NCBI RefSeq assembly: GCF_042684365.1
Contig: NZ_JBHULI010000024.1
Location: 372,001-436,000 of the forward strand
Direction of reading: 5' to 3'
From: Gracilimonas halophila
GTDB lineage: Bacteria; Bacteroidota; Rhodothermia; Balneolales; Balneolaceae
DNA: 64,000 nucleotides
Positions 1 through 10,653 of this stretch are shown here, in pieces. Under the pieces are notes generated by a model. That model made no database searches. It saw nothing but the letters and a program-made list of their open reading frames with translations, and had not been told where the DNA came from. A program made the position numbers and the translations under genes. Position 1 is the first letter of the stretch. Each line of letters opens with the position of its first letter.

Positions 1-166
1 ACACTTCGAGCCTGATCGGCTTGCAGCTGTAGCAAGGGAACTGACCAAAAAGTTTGAGGAGATTATCAGGGGCACAATAACAGAACTTAAAAAAGAGTTT
101 GAAGAACGGGATTCTATAAAAGGAGAAATTGTGGTTATTATTTCAGGTAAAGGATATTCGGAATGA
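1..166 (+). CDS. rsmI: 16S rRNA 2'-O-ribose C1402 methyltransferase RsmI, C-terminal end
   Basis: This is the 3' end of a gene that begins before the window. The first complete codon starts at base 2 and the stop is TGA at 164-166. The last 54 residues contain RELTKKFEE, RGTITEL and KGEIVVIISG, which match the C-terminal tail of RsmI (YraL), the SAM-dependent enzyme that methylates the ribose of C1402 in 16S rRNA. The stop overlaps the lnt start by four bases (ATGA), so the two genes are probably co-transcribed and translationally coupled. The catalytic SAM-binding domain lies outside the window, so the call rests on the tail alone. Confidence 0.8.
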   Translation, partial: HFEPDRLAAVARELTKKFEEIIRGTITELKKEFEERDSIKGEIVVIISGKGYSE

Positions 167-1710
167 AAAACTGGATCGAGAATAAATGGTTCATTTCCAT
201 AAGTGCAGGTATTTTACTGGGACTCTCCTTCCCTCCTATAGATCTATCCTTCTTAAGCATTCCCGCTTTCATCTTGTTCTTCCATCTTTCTTACAAATGT
301 AATTCATACAAACAGCTTGCTTACTTCAGTTATCCGGGATTTGTGGTTTGGAATCTCATCGGCACCTACTGGTTAATGATGGCAAGCCTGCCTGCAGGAA
401 TTGCCGCGATTCTGGCTAACAGCGTGCTCATGACCATTCCTTTATGTCTTGGGAAATTCTTTTCCAATAAAAGCAACTCTCCCATTTTGATCGCTTTACT
501 GCAAACTTCTGCATGGGTAGCTTATGAATTCCTGCATCATAACTGGGATCTTTCCTGGACATGGCTGGCAGTCGGTAATGGGTGGTCAAACTGGATAAGT
601 ATCATTCAGTATATCTCGGTAACCGGTTTTCTCGGTATTTCTTTTTGGGTGATCCTGACCTCAGCGCTCACTTATCAATTTATTTTGCACAAGGAGAAAT
701 CTATTCAATATGCAGCAATCGGAGTGTTTCTCTTTTTCCCTGCCTGTTCATTTTTATTGTATTCAGGAAGTGAGCCTGATTCTGCTTCTCAAGACCCCGT
801 TGAAGTTGCCATCATTCAGCCTAACCATGATTCCTATGAAAGTTATGGCGGTATGAGTGGATTAAGAGAAGTCGTAGATAGCCTTTTTGCACTTACGGCA
901 AGAACTATTACGACCGACACTAAACTCATCATATGGCCGGAAAACGCAATTGACGGGGCTATTTTTGCTGAATCGCGTATATCTTATCAAATTTCAGATT
1001 CTGTAAGATCATGGAATATCCCATTGATCACCGGAACCGGACTCCTTAAATCATATGCCTCTGATACCGATGTTCTCTATCGGGGGATACATCCCAGCAC
1101 CGGTCTTCCATACAATTACTTTAACGCCACCTTATTCTTTAAGCCGGATGGAAGCATATCAGATTATGAAAAAGCTAATCTTGTCCCGATAGTGGAGCGT
1201 CTTCCATTTGTGGAGTACCTAAATGCCATTGATATATTTGGCTGGATAGACTGGGGAAGTATTCAGCAATTCGGAAAGGGAACAACCCCGGACTTTATTT
1301 CTACTGATCATTTCACAACTCCGGGACTTATCTGTTACGACTCGGTATATCCTTCCTGGATCAGGGAATTTGTGAAAATAGATGCCACCTTCCTCACCAT
1401 TATTACTAACGATGGGTGGTGGGGTGATACCAGCGGACATCATCAGCATTTTGCTTATGCTCGCCTTCGAGCCATTGAATTTGACCGATGGATAGCAAGA
1501 AGTGCAAACAATGGCATTTCAGGGATCATTGACCCAAATGGAAGAATTATTGAAAAGACAGATTATTGGGTACGAACCGGGTTAACGGGAACGGTTCAAA
1601 ACAAAACTACTCAAACCTTATATACGCGCTTTGGAAACTGGCTACCCATCTTTTGTCTGATCCTGTCAGGGGTATTCTGGAGCTTTTTTAAATTCAAAAA
1701 ACAAGAGTGA
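163..1710 (+). CDS. lnt: Apolipoprotein N-acyltransferase Lnt
   Basis: Lnt transfers the third acyl chain from a phospholipid to the N-terminal cysteine of lipoproteins at the inner membrane. The 515-residue protein has about six hydrophobic segments in the first 200 residues, then a periplasmic nitrilase-like domain, then a last membrane helix near 490-508. The expected Glu-Lys-Cys triad is visible: E260 in WPENAID, K337 in YEKANLVP and C391 in GLICYDS. Length is normal for the family. The start overlaps the rsmI stop (ATGA), and the gene converges on sprA with only 14 bases between stops. Several lipoproteins in the window (M48 protease, RND adaptor, SPOR protein) would be substrates. Confidence 0.93.
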   Translation: MKNWIENKWFISISAGILLGLSFPPIDLSFLSIPAFILFFHLSYKCNSYKQLAYFSYPGFVVWNLIGTYWLMMASLPAGIAAILANSVLMTIPLCLGKFFSNKSNSPILIALLQTSAWVAYEFLHHNWDLSWTWLAVGNGWSNWISIIQYISVTGFLGISFWVILTSALTYQFILHKEKSIQYAAIGVFLFFPACSFLLYSGSEPDSASQDPVEVAIIQPNHDSYESYGGMSGLREVVDSLFALTARTITTDTKLIIWPENAIDGAIFAESRISYQISDSVRSWNIPLITGTGLLKSYASDTDVLYRGIHPSTGLPYNYFNATLFFKPDGSISDYEKANLVPIVERLPFVEYLNAIDIFGWIDWGSIQQFGKGTTPDFISTDHFTTPGLICYDSVYPSWIREFVKIDATFLTIITNDGWWGDTSGHHQHFAYARLRAIEFDRWIARSANNGISGIIDPNGRIIEKTDYWVRTGLTGTVQNKTTQTLYTRFGNWLPIFCLILSGVFWSFFKFKKQE

Positions 1711-1724
1711 TTCACAGCTATCCT

Positions 1725-4700
1725 CTATCTCGACTGAATAGCGATCCTGAAGTTAAAGCGTATGTCATGGTTTGTACGTGGAGGAAATGCAGAGGATTTT
1801 GGTTCCACTTTTGTAAAGGTGTACTCAAAATTTGAAGTCACTGTTTGGGAGAACCGATATCCAAGTACAAATGAAGCATTGATACGGTTTTGTCCTGTAA
1901 TAAATGGATCCGTGAAATCATACTGACTGACATTAGTAACAGGATCTATTACACTCAACGCTTGCTCTATATCCTGACTAAGATAAAACTTCTGTTCTGT
2001 ATCATTTGCGAAGCCCCCGTTGATCGTTACATCAATGTTATTCTTAATTCTTGGGAAGAATGGAAGCCTTATTCCCCTGAATGTATAATTAATGGAAGTA
2101 GTCAACCCTTTCGATAGTCGTTCCGTTACCGTTCTGCTTGAAAGAGCAAGACTGGTTGTCTTGCTTCTGTCATAACCGATCTGGGTCCTTAGGTCAGACT
2201 GCCAGGTAACATTCAATTGAATTAATGGCGAAAAGCGCTGCTCTATATTGATAGAGGTAGGTTCAAATTCGCCTTTAACATCGATAACACTGAATGCGCC
2301 AATCCCTTGTCCGGGTTGTTCTCCGGTAATCGTATTTAGGTTCCAACCCACTCGGTAATTACCTGTATAGCTATGTGTCAGAGTAGCTCTGCGCATGCTA
2401 TTTCCTATAAAGGGAATCAAATCTTCAACGCCAGACCACGTCAATCGCCAGTTTGGTTTTGGAATGGGGGTATAACCCTTTTCACCAATTACGCCATTTC
2501 CTCCTCCCAGATAAGAACTTCTAAAATCCTCTTCAAGCGTTTTCCTATTCAAAACCACCCTGCCATCCCCGTTCCCGGTCTCATCACTGATCACATTTGA
2601 GCCGTCAAGATCATCAAAAGCAGTTTGAAGCTGTCGCTCAAACAGATCTCGGTAACCCTTCCCAAACGCCCAGACTGAAGAACTGATATTTCCGCTGGCT
2701 GTTACAGTTGATTCAAATTCTCCATTTGGAGTTAATGAGATGTTATCTGTTCTTCGCTCATCCCATTTCGTATTCCAGCTCAGATCCAGGGTTAAATTAG
2801 TCGATAAATTCAGCTTTGTTCCAAGTGTGACATTATCGGAGTAATTGTTGTTTTTAGGAAGTGTGATGGTTCTTCCCTCAGGACCTCTCTGTATTAGCTG
2901 TGACCTTGGTAACTCTTCTTGAAGACCTATCCTGTATCCAAAAGGTGGAGAGTAATGACTGCTACCCGGGCCTGAGAATGCATAATACAATTGCGACTCC
3001 CCGCTATAACCTGCCTGACTTGATGTCTTGGTATCATTATAGCTTATATCGATACTCTGCATACTGAATAGAGCCAATAGTATTTTTCTCCCTACAAACT
3101 GTGCATCTTTAAACAGATCAGGTTCCGGTTCTTCCTCACCATATGGAGTTTCCTGATTTCTCTCCCTTGAAGCCTCGGAATCAGCTTCTTCCATTTTCTC
3201 GAAAAAAGATATCTTATCGATCAGGTCACCAACTCCAAATTTTAAAGTATGATCTAACCTGAAACTATTTGAGACTCCAGCCCCAAGATCAGAACCTCGC
3301 GGACTGTTTGTCCAGCCATAACCACCACTGTAAGAAGCAGAATAGGTCAGCCAGTTCAATGCACTGATCCTATTAAAATTCGGGCGCCAGCTTGTAGTAT
3401 ATGTTTCCTCATAATTCGATCTTCTTGCCGAGAGTGTATCTGTAACAATCTTATTCAAAACCTCAAAGGTGGGTAACAGCCTGTATGAGGCACTGTCTGC
3501 ATCAAGTCCTGTTGCGTTTACATCTTGGCGTCCTGCACTTGAAAGATCATAATTGGTATTTGTTCTGAAGGAAATAGGAATGTTTGGTGTCAGGTTATAA
3601 CTGAAGCCAAAAGTTGATCTTTGATTAAAAGTATGACTCTGCTGTAGGGGCTGAATTTCTTCCAGGCCATCACTCAATACCTGAGGCCTTCTTCTTTTCT
3701 CTGTGTAAGACCTATTCAAATTTGCGGATGCACTAATAGAAGAGGGCATATACCCTAACCTTAGTCCTGATAAAACACCCAAAACAGGTACATCTTCCGT
3801 AAAACTGAACGGACGGAATAATTTCACATTATTGAAGGCAAGATTGTATTGAAGAGAAGATGTGTAATTCCAGTCATTCTGAAATTGTATTTCCGGATTC
3901 TTAGCACTCCCTTCATTATATACGTAGCTCAGTCTCGTATTATCAATTGTGTATTGAGCGAGCTTACTTTTTGAATTTCGTTTTGAAATATTAGAGACAT
4001 TGATCGAGAAATTATCTCTTACCGTTTCAATTTCATCAATGCGCTGATTGATCAACGTCTCTTTTTCACTTTCACTGAGTGATGGGTTACTGTTTGTGGC
4101 ATTGACAAAATCATCAAGCCTGACATCCCCCTGATTGGGTAAAAACTTTGGGGTAGATATATTTTTTCGGGTTGACACTGTTACCGGGAAATTCCAGCCA
4201 TATCGGTCCGGGATCAGTTTATGGAGGTTAACGGTTGAACTCAGGTCATAGCCAATGTCATCAGCTACACTTCGAGTTCCAAGCCGGGAATCAAGTCCGC
4301 CAAAGCCGGTAGTAGTACGGGTGAAGTTGGTGTTCACCGTTGCAAAATCAGCAAATTTAAAACTTGCTTTGGCATTCGCTTTCCATCCTTTTTCATTATC
4401 AAAACCGGACACACGTAGCTCATTCAACCAAAACTCACCGTCTAAGCTTGGGCCGCCGGGTGAATTTACATCTGAGGGATCATAGGGGTTTTGGATTCCC
4501 ATACCGAATTCAGAAACACGTCCTAATGACGGATTCCCCCTTATGGCCACAACGGCTCCATCTACGGCATCGTCTTCTTCCGGAGATAAAGGAAGTTCAA
4601 ATTTTTGGGAAAGATCAATTCCCTGCTGCTGATCTCTTAACTGCTTAAGTTCATTAAAAGCTGCTAAGATGACATTCATGCTATTTTCCTCATAGCGCCA

Positions 4701-7700
4701 GACCTCTTCTGCATCCCCAAGTAAATTACCTCCTCCGTCAGGACTGTAATTAGAGTAAGGGAAATCTGGGTCTGATGGTGAAATAGGCTGCCGATATTCG
4801 TAATAATTAGCATTGAGGTCTGTACCCATACGAATCACTAATTCAGCATCCCTCCTGCCATTTCCTTCTTTACTTTGATCCCAATAACCTTCTCCATGAA
4901 CGAACATCCGCATATTAGAGTAGTTGAGAAGATTCAACCCACCGGGATATACTTTCTTGACCATTTGGATCTCTCCAGGACCCAGATCCTCAATTCCAAG
5001 CACTATGGATTGCTCATTATCAAGTGATTGAACCTGGGCTCCCCGGTTTAATGATCTTATAGCTCCTTCCGGTTGACGATATGGTATTGGCTCTCGATTC
5101 GCATTCTCTTCAATATTAATGGTTGATACCTTGAATTCGCCGGATGCATTCTGAGTCTCATCTATATCTTCCACCTTTCTCCACTGACTGCCTATGAACT
5201 CAAATGTTGCAAACCGCATCGTGAAAGGTTTTTCATAGCCAGACATCCACATCCTAATGTGGCTTATGTTTTGGAATCCATCAATATCCCCGACTTTTCG
5301 TTTGAATTCACTCAAAGGAATTCTCACCAAATGCCATCGGTCCTGTTGCCGCTCACCGGAAACTTTGTCTACGATATAAGTTCCTTCACTTCCGATTTCA
5401 AGATTACTAAAGTCAGCAGGATTCAGTTCAATCTCATATTGATAGTAATTATTATTAGTCTCCACATTAGCTCTGCTTACCATGCCCTCAGAATCAGGAC
5501 GCGGGGTGATCGCTCTTTTGTCACCTCCTGCCGTTGGAGTATTCCCTTCATGATAGCCCAACACTCGGTGAAAACGTTCATGGAGCGGCAAATTCTGTAT
5601 CCTTGATTCTCCATAAAATATGTAATCGTCATTAGAAGGATCAGCTTGTATGGCCTGAAAGGCAGGGCTGTTCTCACCATAGGCAAAACGCATGGAATCA
5701 ACGAAATTACTAAAAAGAGCAGTCTCTGTTTTTTGAGTATCAAAGCCATCTCTGTTAGGGACACCATCGAAGCCAACATCCTCAAGTTCCCGGTCTTCAT
5801 TAGAAAACTGACCCTGTGGTGCTGTAGGATTTGCCGGAACATAGGATCTTGCATTCTCACCAAAACTATCCAACTCAAGATTGGAAAGGTTACTGGCGAG
5901 GCCGTCCTCTGAGTTAAGGTCAAAATTAGGGACCACATCTTCTGAGATCGTACCTATATCTATGTAGATCTTTCCATCATAAGCTTCCACGTCTGAGGCT
6001 GTAGGCTCTCTGCCATCTGGTAAAACAGGCTGTACCCAGAATTCAATAAATTCAACATTGTTTTGTGTAAGGTCTTCCTGCCCAGATGGAATTACGGCCG
6101 TCATTCCTCCCCATTGTTTCTCAGGATTATTCTCAAGAGCATTTTTCAGATCATAATTATAGTTGTAGGGGCCTCGCTCAGCAGGGTTATAAAAGATATC
6201 GAGGGTATTTATGACATCCTCCTCGGCATTATTGGTTTCCCTTCCGGGGAATACGTCCTCTGTTAAAACTGTTTCTGACTCCGGCGTTTCTTGTGCTCCA
6301 TCCAGAATGCTGGAGATATTCCTGGGAATGGTATACCATGAAAATTGACTTCTGAGGTCAGATCGGGCAATTTTTGATTCTAATGTATTTACCGGGGTAA
6401 ATTCAGGATTAGTAAAATAGGTTTCATCCGGACCATATCCCGGAACAGCCGCAGGGGCAGCTCCTAAATTCCACCGTGTGGGACTCATAAATGAAATACT
6501 CTGCTTTGTTCCTTCAAAATCATCTATAAATACGAGACCATTTTCTTCATCATTGAATAACTTTCCATTATCAATGGCATCTCTTACAGCATTGGTCTGG
6601 CTAACACCCGGCCTAAGTTGTGCAAACTCCCCACTGATGTTGATATTTGATTCTTCTTTGGTCTGTAATAAAGGTATTTGATCTATGAACTGAGTGATCC
6701 AGGGAGTATCAAAACTCGCTGTAGCATCCATCCCGAGTATGGTATTATTAATGGATTCATTACCAATAGTGATCTTATCTGAAAGAGGTTGTTCCTTCAG
6801 CTTAAAGTAAGTCCCTCCAAATCTTATATCTTCATTAACCTCATATTCTGCCCTAAGTCCTGTAAAATTCTTTTGACCTATGGCGTTAAGCTGATTGTTC
6901 TCATACTCAATTCTTATGTCCTGTCCTGAGGCTAAATAACGGTCGTTAAGAATTGTAACGGTTCCAAATGAATAATCTACTTCGTAATCAACTCCCTCAG
7001 TTAATTCAGTACTATTGGCAAATACTTTTACAGAGCCTTCCACTAAACTGATCCCGATCGAAAAATTACCGGAAACGCCTCCCTTAGAAACCCCCTCGAT
7101 CCTGTAATAATTATCCTTGTTAGATTGACCGGCATTGTTTTGCCGCTCGGTATACAACTCATCGTATGTCACCGATTCAATGAGTGAATCTGATGCACCG
7201 GTCCCTTGTAAAAGAGTTCGTATTCTGTTCCCAAAAGGTTCCAGGTAAGGGAATAAAACGGTCCCATTAAATGGATTCAGGACGATACCGGAAAAATCGA
7301 TCTGGTTATCCGGATTTTCAGCCCCCTCAGAATCGGTACGATCAAGACCAAGATCTTGAAGTAAAGTACGGTTTCTTCCAGGCAGATTGGTATCGTCCAC
7401 ATTGCCTACTCTGTACTTGATATCTACACTCAGCCCGTCTTGCATAACATTTGATACTCCCAGGGAGTAAACATTCCGCATTGTAAGTGGCCATGACCTG
7501 AGGTCTGGTGTAGGGTTATTGGTACGAATCAATTTTAAGTAGGTCAATCCGGCTGATTGTGGTGATATATCTCCCACTTCAATGATATTTTCTGCCTCAC
7601 CTGCTATACCTTGCCTTACAAAAGAAACAGCTAAATAAGACCCTGAATTTAACGTCCTGTTAAGACTGATATATCCCAATGTTTTGTTGATCGTATAATC

Positions 7701-9005
7701 AGCACCTTCCTGAAGAGGACGAAAATATCCGTTATAAAAATCATTCCCCGACACATTAAAAGACTCAGCAGATGCACTCGTATTCCCCCTGTTAGCATCA
7801 AGCAAAGCGTCATCAATGCTGTCATTTGCCGGGTTTGGAAGCTCGAATGAGCCGTCCAGGTTTTCTACAACACCGAGGTCTACAAATGCTGCAGCGCGCA
7901 CAGCTTCCGGGTCGGTAGTGTTGATCTGTGGTTCTGATATCCAAACTCTAAGGTCCGAGATCTGATAGGCCTGTCCCAACTGCTGAGGATCTGACACGTT
8001 GTTCTCAAACTCCTGAAGGTTATAAAAATCAATGAAAAAATGACGATTATTTTGATACTGGGAAGGGCGTACTGAAAACTCTGTTTCTTGAGCACCACCG
8101 GTTATTGTTTGCGTCTCGCTCTCTCCCTTTTGCTGAGAAACAACCGAAGTAAATTTGAATGAACCGAGTTCAGCCACCGATTTAATACCAAAAAGTGATG
8201 CACCGCCCCTGATCAGTGAGTTACCCGTTTCCATGGAGACGTTACCCATCTCAATTCTTTTAATGATCTCATCTTCGTACCCTTCATAAACAATGCTCAA
8301 TCTGTTCTGGAAATCGAATGCTCGCTCTGTATCCCAATCCGTTGCAATGGTGAGCTTATCGCCAATGGTACCCTGAATATTTAACTGAAGGTTTTGATTA
8401 AACGTAGGGTCGACACGTCGCTGAAGATCAGGTTCAATGGTAGGGTCATCAATATTTTGGATAGCCACCCCTACATTCATATTTGCTGATCCGTTAACCC
8501 TCAGGTTTACCTCCGGTTTACCGAATATGGTTGTAAATACCGATGATTGTCCTCCTGGGATCTGTAAGCTAAAATCCAATAATCCTCTTCCATCCCCTTC
8601 AACATCCTTACTTTCTTGAATGAGTGCATACCTGTTCTCTTTTTTTTGCTGCTCCCTTTTAAACCTTGCATAAGCTTCGAAGGTAAAGACTGTGGGAGAA
8701 GATACATCGATACCATGGATAAGCCTTCTTGTTTGATAAATGCCGGATGAATCCCAGCTCGTCGTAAACTGTTCCTTAGAGCTCTGAATGTAATAAAGCT
8801 TCCCGGGATAAGTTCTACTGTCAAACCCGGATGATGATTGTGGAGCTCTGAATATAAAATTAATCCCTTCGAGAACGCTGTCAGATTCAGCTATATCCAT
8901 TCCAATATCCGTGGTATCCTGGGCATAGGATACACCGATCATCAGCAACACATTCACTATACATGCGAATGGCAAGAAATAAACTAACTTTAAAAAAGAA
9001 TTCAC
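1725..9005 (-). CDS. sprA: Cell surface protein SprA, T9SS outer-membrane translocon
   Basis: SprA is the very large outer-membrane beta-barrel that forms the conduit of the type IX secretion system in Bacteroidota and relatives; it was first found as a gliding-motility protein in Flavobacterium. The product is 2426 residues, normal for the family. It has a signal peptide (residues 1-28, ending VSYA before QD) and long beta-rich stretches with alternating aromatic and polar residues to the very C terminus, which ends as a barrel strand (FNFRIAIQSR). The start is GTG with no clear Shine-Dalgarno, so the exact start is less certain than the identity. The stop is TAG. The divergent neighbour is lptF. 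No other T9SS gene is adjacent, as is common because T9SS genes are scattered. Confidence 0.9.
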   Translation of the reverse strand: MNSFLKLVYFLPFACIVNVLLMIGVSYAQDTTDIGMDIAESDSVLEGINFIFRAPQSSSGFDSRTYPGKLYYIQSSKEQFTTSWDSSGIYQTRRLIHGIDVSSPTVFTFEAYARFKREQQKKENRYALIQESKDVEGDGRGLLDFSLQIPGGQSSVFTTIFGKPEVNLRVNGSANMNVGVAIQNIDDPTIEPDLQRRVDPTFNQNLQLNIQGTIGDKLTIATDWDTERAFDFQNRLSIVYEGYEDEIIKRIEMGNVSMETGNSLIRGGASLFGIKSVAELGSFKFTSVVSQQKGESETQTITGGAQETEFSVRPSQYQNNRHFFIDFYNLQEFENNVSDPQQLGQAYQISDLRVWISEPQINTTDPEAVRAAAFVDLGVVENLDGSFELPNPANDSIDDALLDANRGNTSASAESFNVSGNDFYNGYFRPLQEGADYTINKTLGYISLNRTLNSGSYLAVSFVRQGIAGEAENIIEVGDISPQSAGLTYLKLIRTNNPTPDLRSWPLTMRNVYSLGVSNVMQDGLSVDIKYRVGNVDDTNLPGRNRTLLQDLGLDRTDSEGAENPDNQIDFSGIVLNPFNGTVLFPYLEPFGNRIRTLLQGTGASDSLIESVTYDELYTERQNNAGQSNKDNYYRIEGVSKGGVSGNFSIGISLVEGSVKVFANSTELTEGVDYEVDYSFGTVTILNDRYLASGQDIRIEYENNQLNAIGQKNFTGLRAEYEVNEDIRFGGTYFKLKEQPLSDKITIGNESINNTILGMDATASFDTPWITQFIDQIPLLQTKEESNINISGEFAQLRPGVSQTNAVRDAIDNGKLFNDEENGLVFIDDFEGTKQSISFMSPTRWNLGAAPAAVPGYGPDETYFTNPEFTPVNTLESKIARSDLRSQFSWYTIPRNISSILDGAQETPESETVLTEDVFPGRETNNAEEDVINTLDIFYNPAERGPYNYNYDLKNALENNPEKQWGGMTAVIPSGQEDLTQNNVEFIEFWVQPVLPDGREPTASDVEAYDGKIYIDIGTISEDVVPNFDLNSEDGLASNLSNLELDSFGENARSYVPANPTAPQGQFSNEDRELEDVGFDGVPNRDGFDTQKTETALFSNFVDSMRFAYGENSPAFQAIQADPSNDDYIFYGESRIQNLPLHERFHRVLGYHEGNTPTAGGDKRAITPRPDSEGMVSRANVETNNNYYQYEIELNPADFSNLEIGSEGTYIVDKVSGERQQDRWHLVRIPLSEFKRKVGDIDGFQNISHIRMWMSGYEKPFTMRFATFEFIGSQWRKVEDIDETQNASGEFKVSTINIEENANREPIPYRQPEGAIRSLNRGAQVQSLDNEQSIVLGIEDLGPGEIQMVKKVYPGGLNLLNYSNMRMFVHGEGYWDQSKEGNGRRDAELVIRMGTDLNANYYEYRQPISPSDPDFPYSNYSPDGGGNLLGDAEEVWRYEENSMNVILAAFNELKQLRDQQQGIDLSQKFELPLSPEEDDAVDGAVVAIRGNPSLGRVSEFGMGIQNPYDPSDVNSPGGPSLDGEFWLNELRVSGFDNEKGWKANAKASFKFADFATVNTNFTRTTTGFGGLDSRLGTRSVADDIGYDLSSTVNLHKLIPDRYGWNFPVTVSTRKNISTPKFLPNQGDVRLDDFVNATNSNPSLSESEKETLINQRIDEIETVRDNFSINVSNISKRNSKSKLAQYTIDNTRLSYVYNEGSAKNPEIQFQNDWNYTSSLQYNLAFNNVKLFRPFSFTEDVPVLGVLSGLRLGYMPSSISASANLNRSYTEKRRRPQVLSDGLEEIQPLQQSHTFNQRSTFGFSYNLTPNIPISFRTNTNYDLSSAGRQDVNATGLDADSASYRLLPTFEVLNKIVTDTLSARRSNYEETYTTSWRPNFNRISALNWLTYSASYSGGYGWTNSPRGSDLGAGVSNSFRLDHTLKFGVGDLIDKISFFEKMEEADSEASRERNQETPYGEEEPEPDLFKDAQFVGRKILLALFSMQSIDISYNDTKTSSQAGYSGESQLYYAFSGPGSSHYSPPFGYRIGLQEELPRSQLIQRGPEGRTITLPKNNNYSDNVTLGTKLNLSTNLTLDLSWNTKWDERRTDNISLTPNGEFESTVTASGNISSSVWAFGKGYRDLFERQLQTAFDDLDGSNVISDETGNGDGRVVLNRKTLEEDFRSSYLGGGNGVIGEKGYTPIPKPNWRLTWSGVEDLIPFIGNSMRRATLTHSYTGNYRVGWNLNTITGEQPGQGIGAFSVIDVKGEFEPTSINIEQRFSPLIQLNVTWQSDLRTQIGYDRSKTTSLALSSRTVTERLSKGLTTSINYTFRGIRLPFFPRIKNNIDVTINGGFANDTEQKFYLSQDIEQALSVIDPVTNVSQYDFTDPFITGQNRINASFVLGYRFSQTVTSNFEYTFTKVEPKSSAFPPRTNHDIRFNFRIAIQSR

Positions 9006-9222
9006 CGGAATGATTAGTGACTCGGTTATTACTTATTGTCTGTAGCTTTGGGCGATAGGCTGACCTGGTTTTCTTTTTTAATTTGCAAGTGATTGGTTGC
9101 GTCCGATAATACCATATATTTGAATATCTTGAAAATTTAATACAAGAATGAATTTTTCAGTCGTTGTTTAAATTCCATATCATTTACCGCTTGCACATAA
9201 ATATAACGTACACGGAAAAGCA
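9006..9222. promoter_or_regulatory. Divergent intergenic region sprA / lptF with a Bacteroidota-type promoter
   Basis: These 217 bases separate the divergent sprA and lptF genes and must hold promoters for both. On the plus strand TATATTTG at 9115-9122 matches the Bacteroidota -7 consensus TAnnTTTG. A TTG at 9093-9095 lies 19 bases upstream, which suits the -33 element. That would give lptF a 5' leader of roughly 90 bases. I do not see an equally clear signal for sprA on the minus strand. Confidence 0.4.
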
Positions 9223-10653
9223 GTGTTCAAACTAATCAATAAGCTACAAATAGATCTTTTAAAAAGGCATCTGTATCCTTTTCTGTTCTGCTTTTTTACC
9301 CTGATGTTTTTGCTGTTGATGCAGTTTCTCATCCTACATATCGATAATCTTATCGGTAAGGATATTCCTATTCAGGTTATTGCTGAACTGATTGTAACTA
9401 ATTTAGCATATATGGTGGTTTTGGCGGCCCCTATGGCTGTATTGGTGGCAACTTTAATGGCCTACGGAAAATTCTCAGAGCTAAATGAACTAACAGCACT
9501 GCGTTCATCCGGAATTAACCCAATGAAGATCATTCGGCCGGTTTTAGTTACCTCTTTGCTACTTTTTTTGGGACTGGCATGGTTCTCAAACAACGTTCTT
9601 CCCGAAGCAAACCAAAAAGCGCGTTCTTTATTCATTGATATAAGAGTAAAAAAACCGGGTTTTGAGTTAAAACCAAATATCTTCTATGATGGAATTGAGG
9701 GGTATACCTTCTTAGTGGAACACATAGATGGCGAAACAGATAGCCTTTATAACATCACATTGTTTCAGAAACCGGAAAATAACAAGGAGCGGGCTTATAT
9801 AATTGCTGATAAGGGTTTACTGGTAAGTAAGGGAAGTCAGGCGTTAAATCTACACCTTTTGAACGGCTATAGCCTGAAGTTCTCAACACCTGAAAGAGGT
9901 CGCAATGAAGTTATTGAGCGAAATGCGTTTAAAAAACATATTATGACCCTTGACCTATCTGACCTTTCTTTTATGAGATCTAACCCTGAAGACCGAAACA
10001 GAAGCGACCGGACTATGAGTTCTAAAGCAATGTTTGTGGTGGTAGACTCCCTGTATCAAGAGATCAATACGCAAGTAAGGCTGGCAGCTAGTGACTCGAG
10101 CTTGTACCCAAACAGAGTTAGCGCAGGCAGAGGATCATTTTTTGTTCAAGAGCCTGTACTAACTAATGACAAACATGAACCTGCCAAGCCTATAAAAAGT
10201 GATTATTTGATCGCCAATAATTTCGACAATGCTAAAACACAACAGTCCCTTCTCGGGGAATCTTTACGGCAGCTCACCGAATATAAAAATCAGTTTGAAT
10301 CCATTCATTCCAATATTGAATGGAGAGAACGAAGAATCGCTCGTTACCTTGTCGAGATACATAAAAAATTATCAATCCCCTTTGCCTGTGTTGTTTTTAT
10401 TCTATTTGGAGCTCCTGTGGGCATTATGACCAAAAGAGGAAATTTTGGGTTTGCTGCACTTATAAGTACGGTCGTACTCACCTTCTATTGGGTGTCATTA
10501 ATTCAAGGTGAAAAGTTAGCCGATCGGCTCTATGTGTCACCCTTTGTAGGAATGTGGACTTTCAATATTGTACTTTCTATTGCAGGGGTTTACTTGATCA
10601 TACATTTGGCAACGGGTTTCAGTATTAAAGAACTATTTAGGAAAAGTGATTAA
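9223..10653 (+). CDS. lptF: LptF/LptG-family permease (YjgP/YjgQ), first of pair
   Basis: This is a permease of the LPS transport bridge, which extracts lipopolysaccharide from the inner membrane with LptB and hands it to LptC. The 476-residue protein has three N-terminal membrane helices (about 15-125), a large periplasmic beta-jellyroll-like middle region, and three C-terminal helices (about 380-465), the family layout. The motif region APMAVLVATLMAYGKFSELNE is the typical coupling segment after the second helix. The start is GTG at 9223. A middle insertion of some 60 polar residues before the C-terminal helices makes it longer than a typical LptF, as in other Bacteroidota-like bacteria. 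It overlaps the next gene by 8 bases. The LptB ATPase is not in the window. Confidence 0.85.
   Translation: MFKLINKLQIDLLKRHLYPFLFCFFTLMFLLLMQFLILHIDNLIGKDIPIQVIAELIVTNLAYMVVLAAPMAVLVATLMAYGKFSELNELTALRSSGINPMKIIRPVLVTSLLLFLGLAWFSNNVLPEANQKARSLFIDIRVKKPGFELKPNIFYDGIEGYTFLVEHIDGETDSLYNITLFQKPENNKERAYIIADKGLLVSKGSQALNLHLLNGYSLKFSTPERGRNEVIERNAFKKHIMTLDLSDLSFMRSNPEDRNRSDRTMSSKAMFVVVDSLYQEINTQVRLAASDSSLYPNRVSAGRGSFFVQEPVLTNDKHEPAKPIKSDYLIANNFDNAKTQQSLLGESLRQLTEYKNQFESIHSNIEWRERRIARYLVEIHKKLSIPFACVVFILFGAPVGIMTKRGNFGFAALISTVVLTFYWVSLIQGEKLADRLYVSPFVGMWTFNIVLSIAGVYLIIHLATGFSIKELFRKSD

Noticed and set aside
5259..5938. Open frames of 115 and 153 codons opposite or alongside sprA
   Set aside because: They are out-of-frame shadows of the sprA coding sequence, with no signal peptide, domain or ribosome site.
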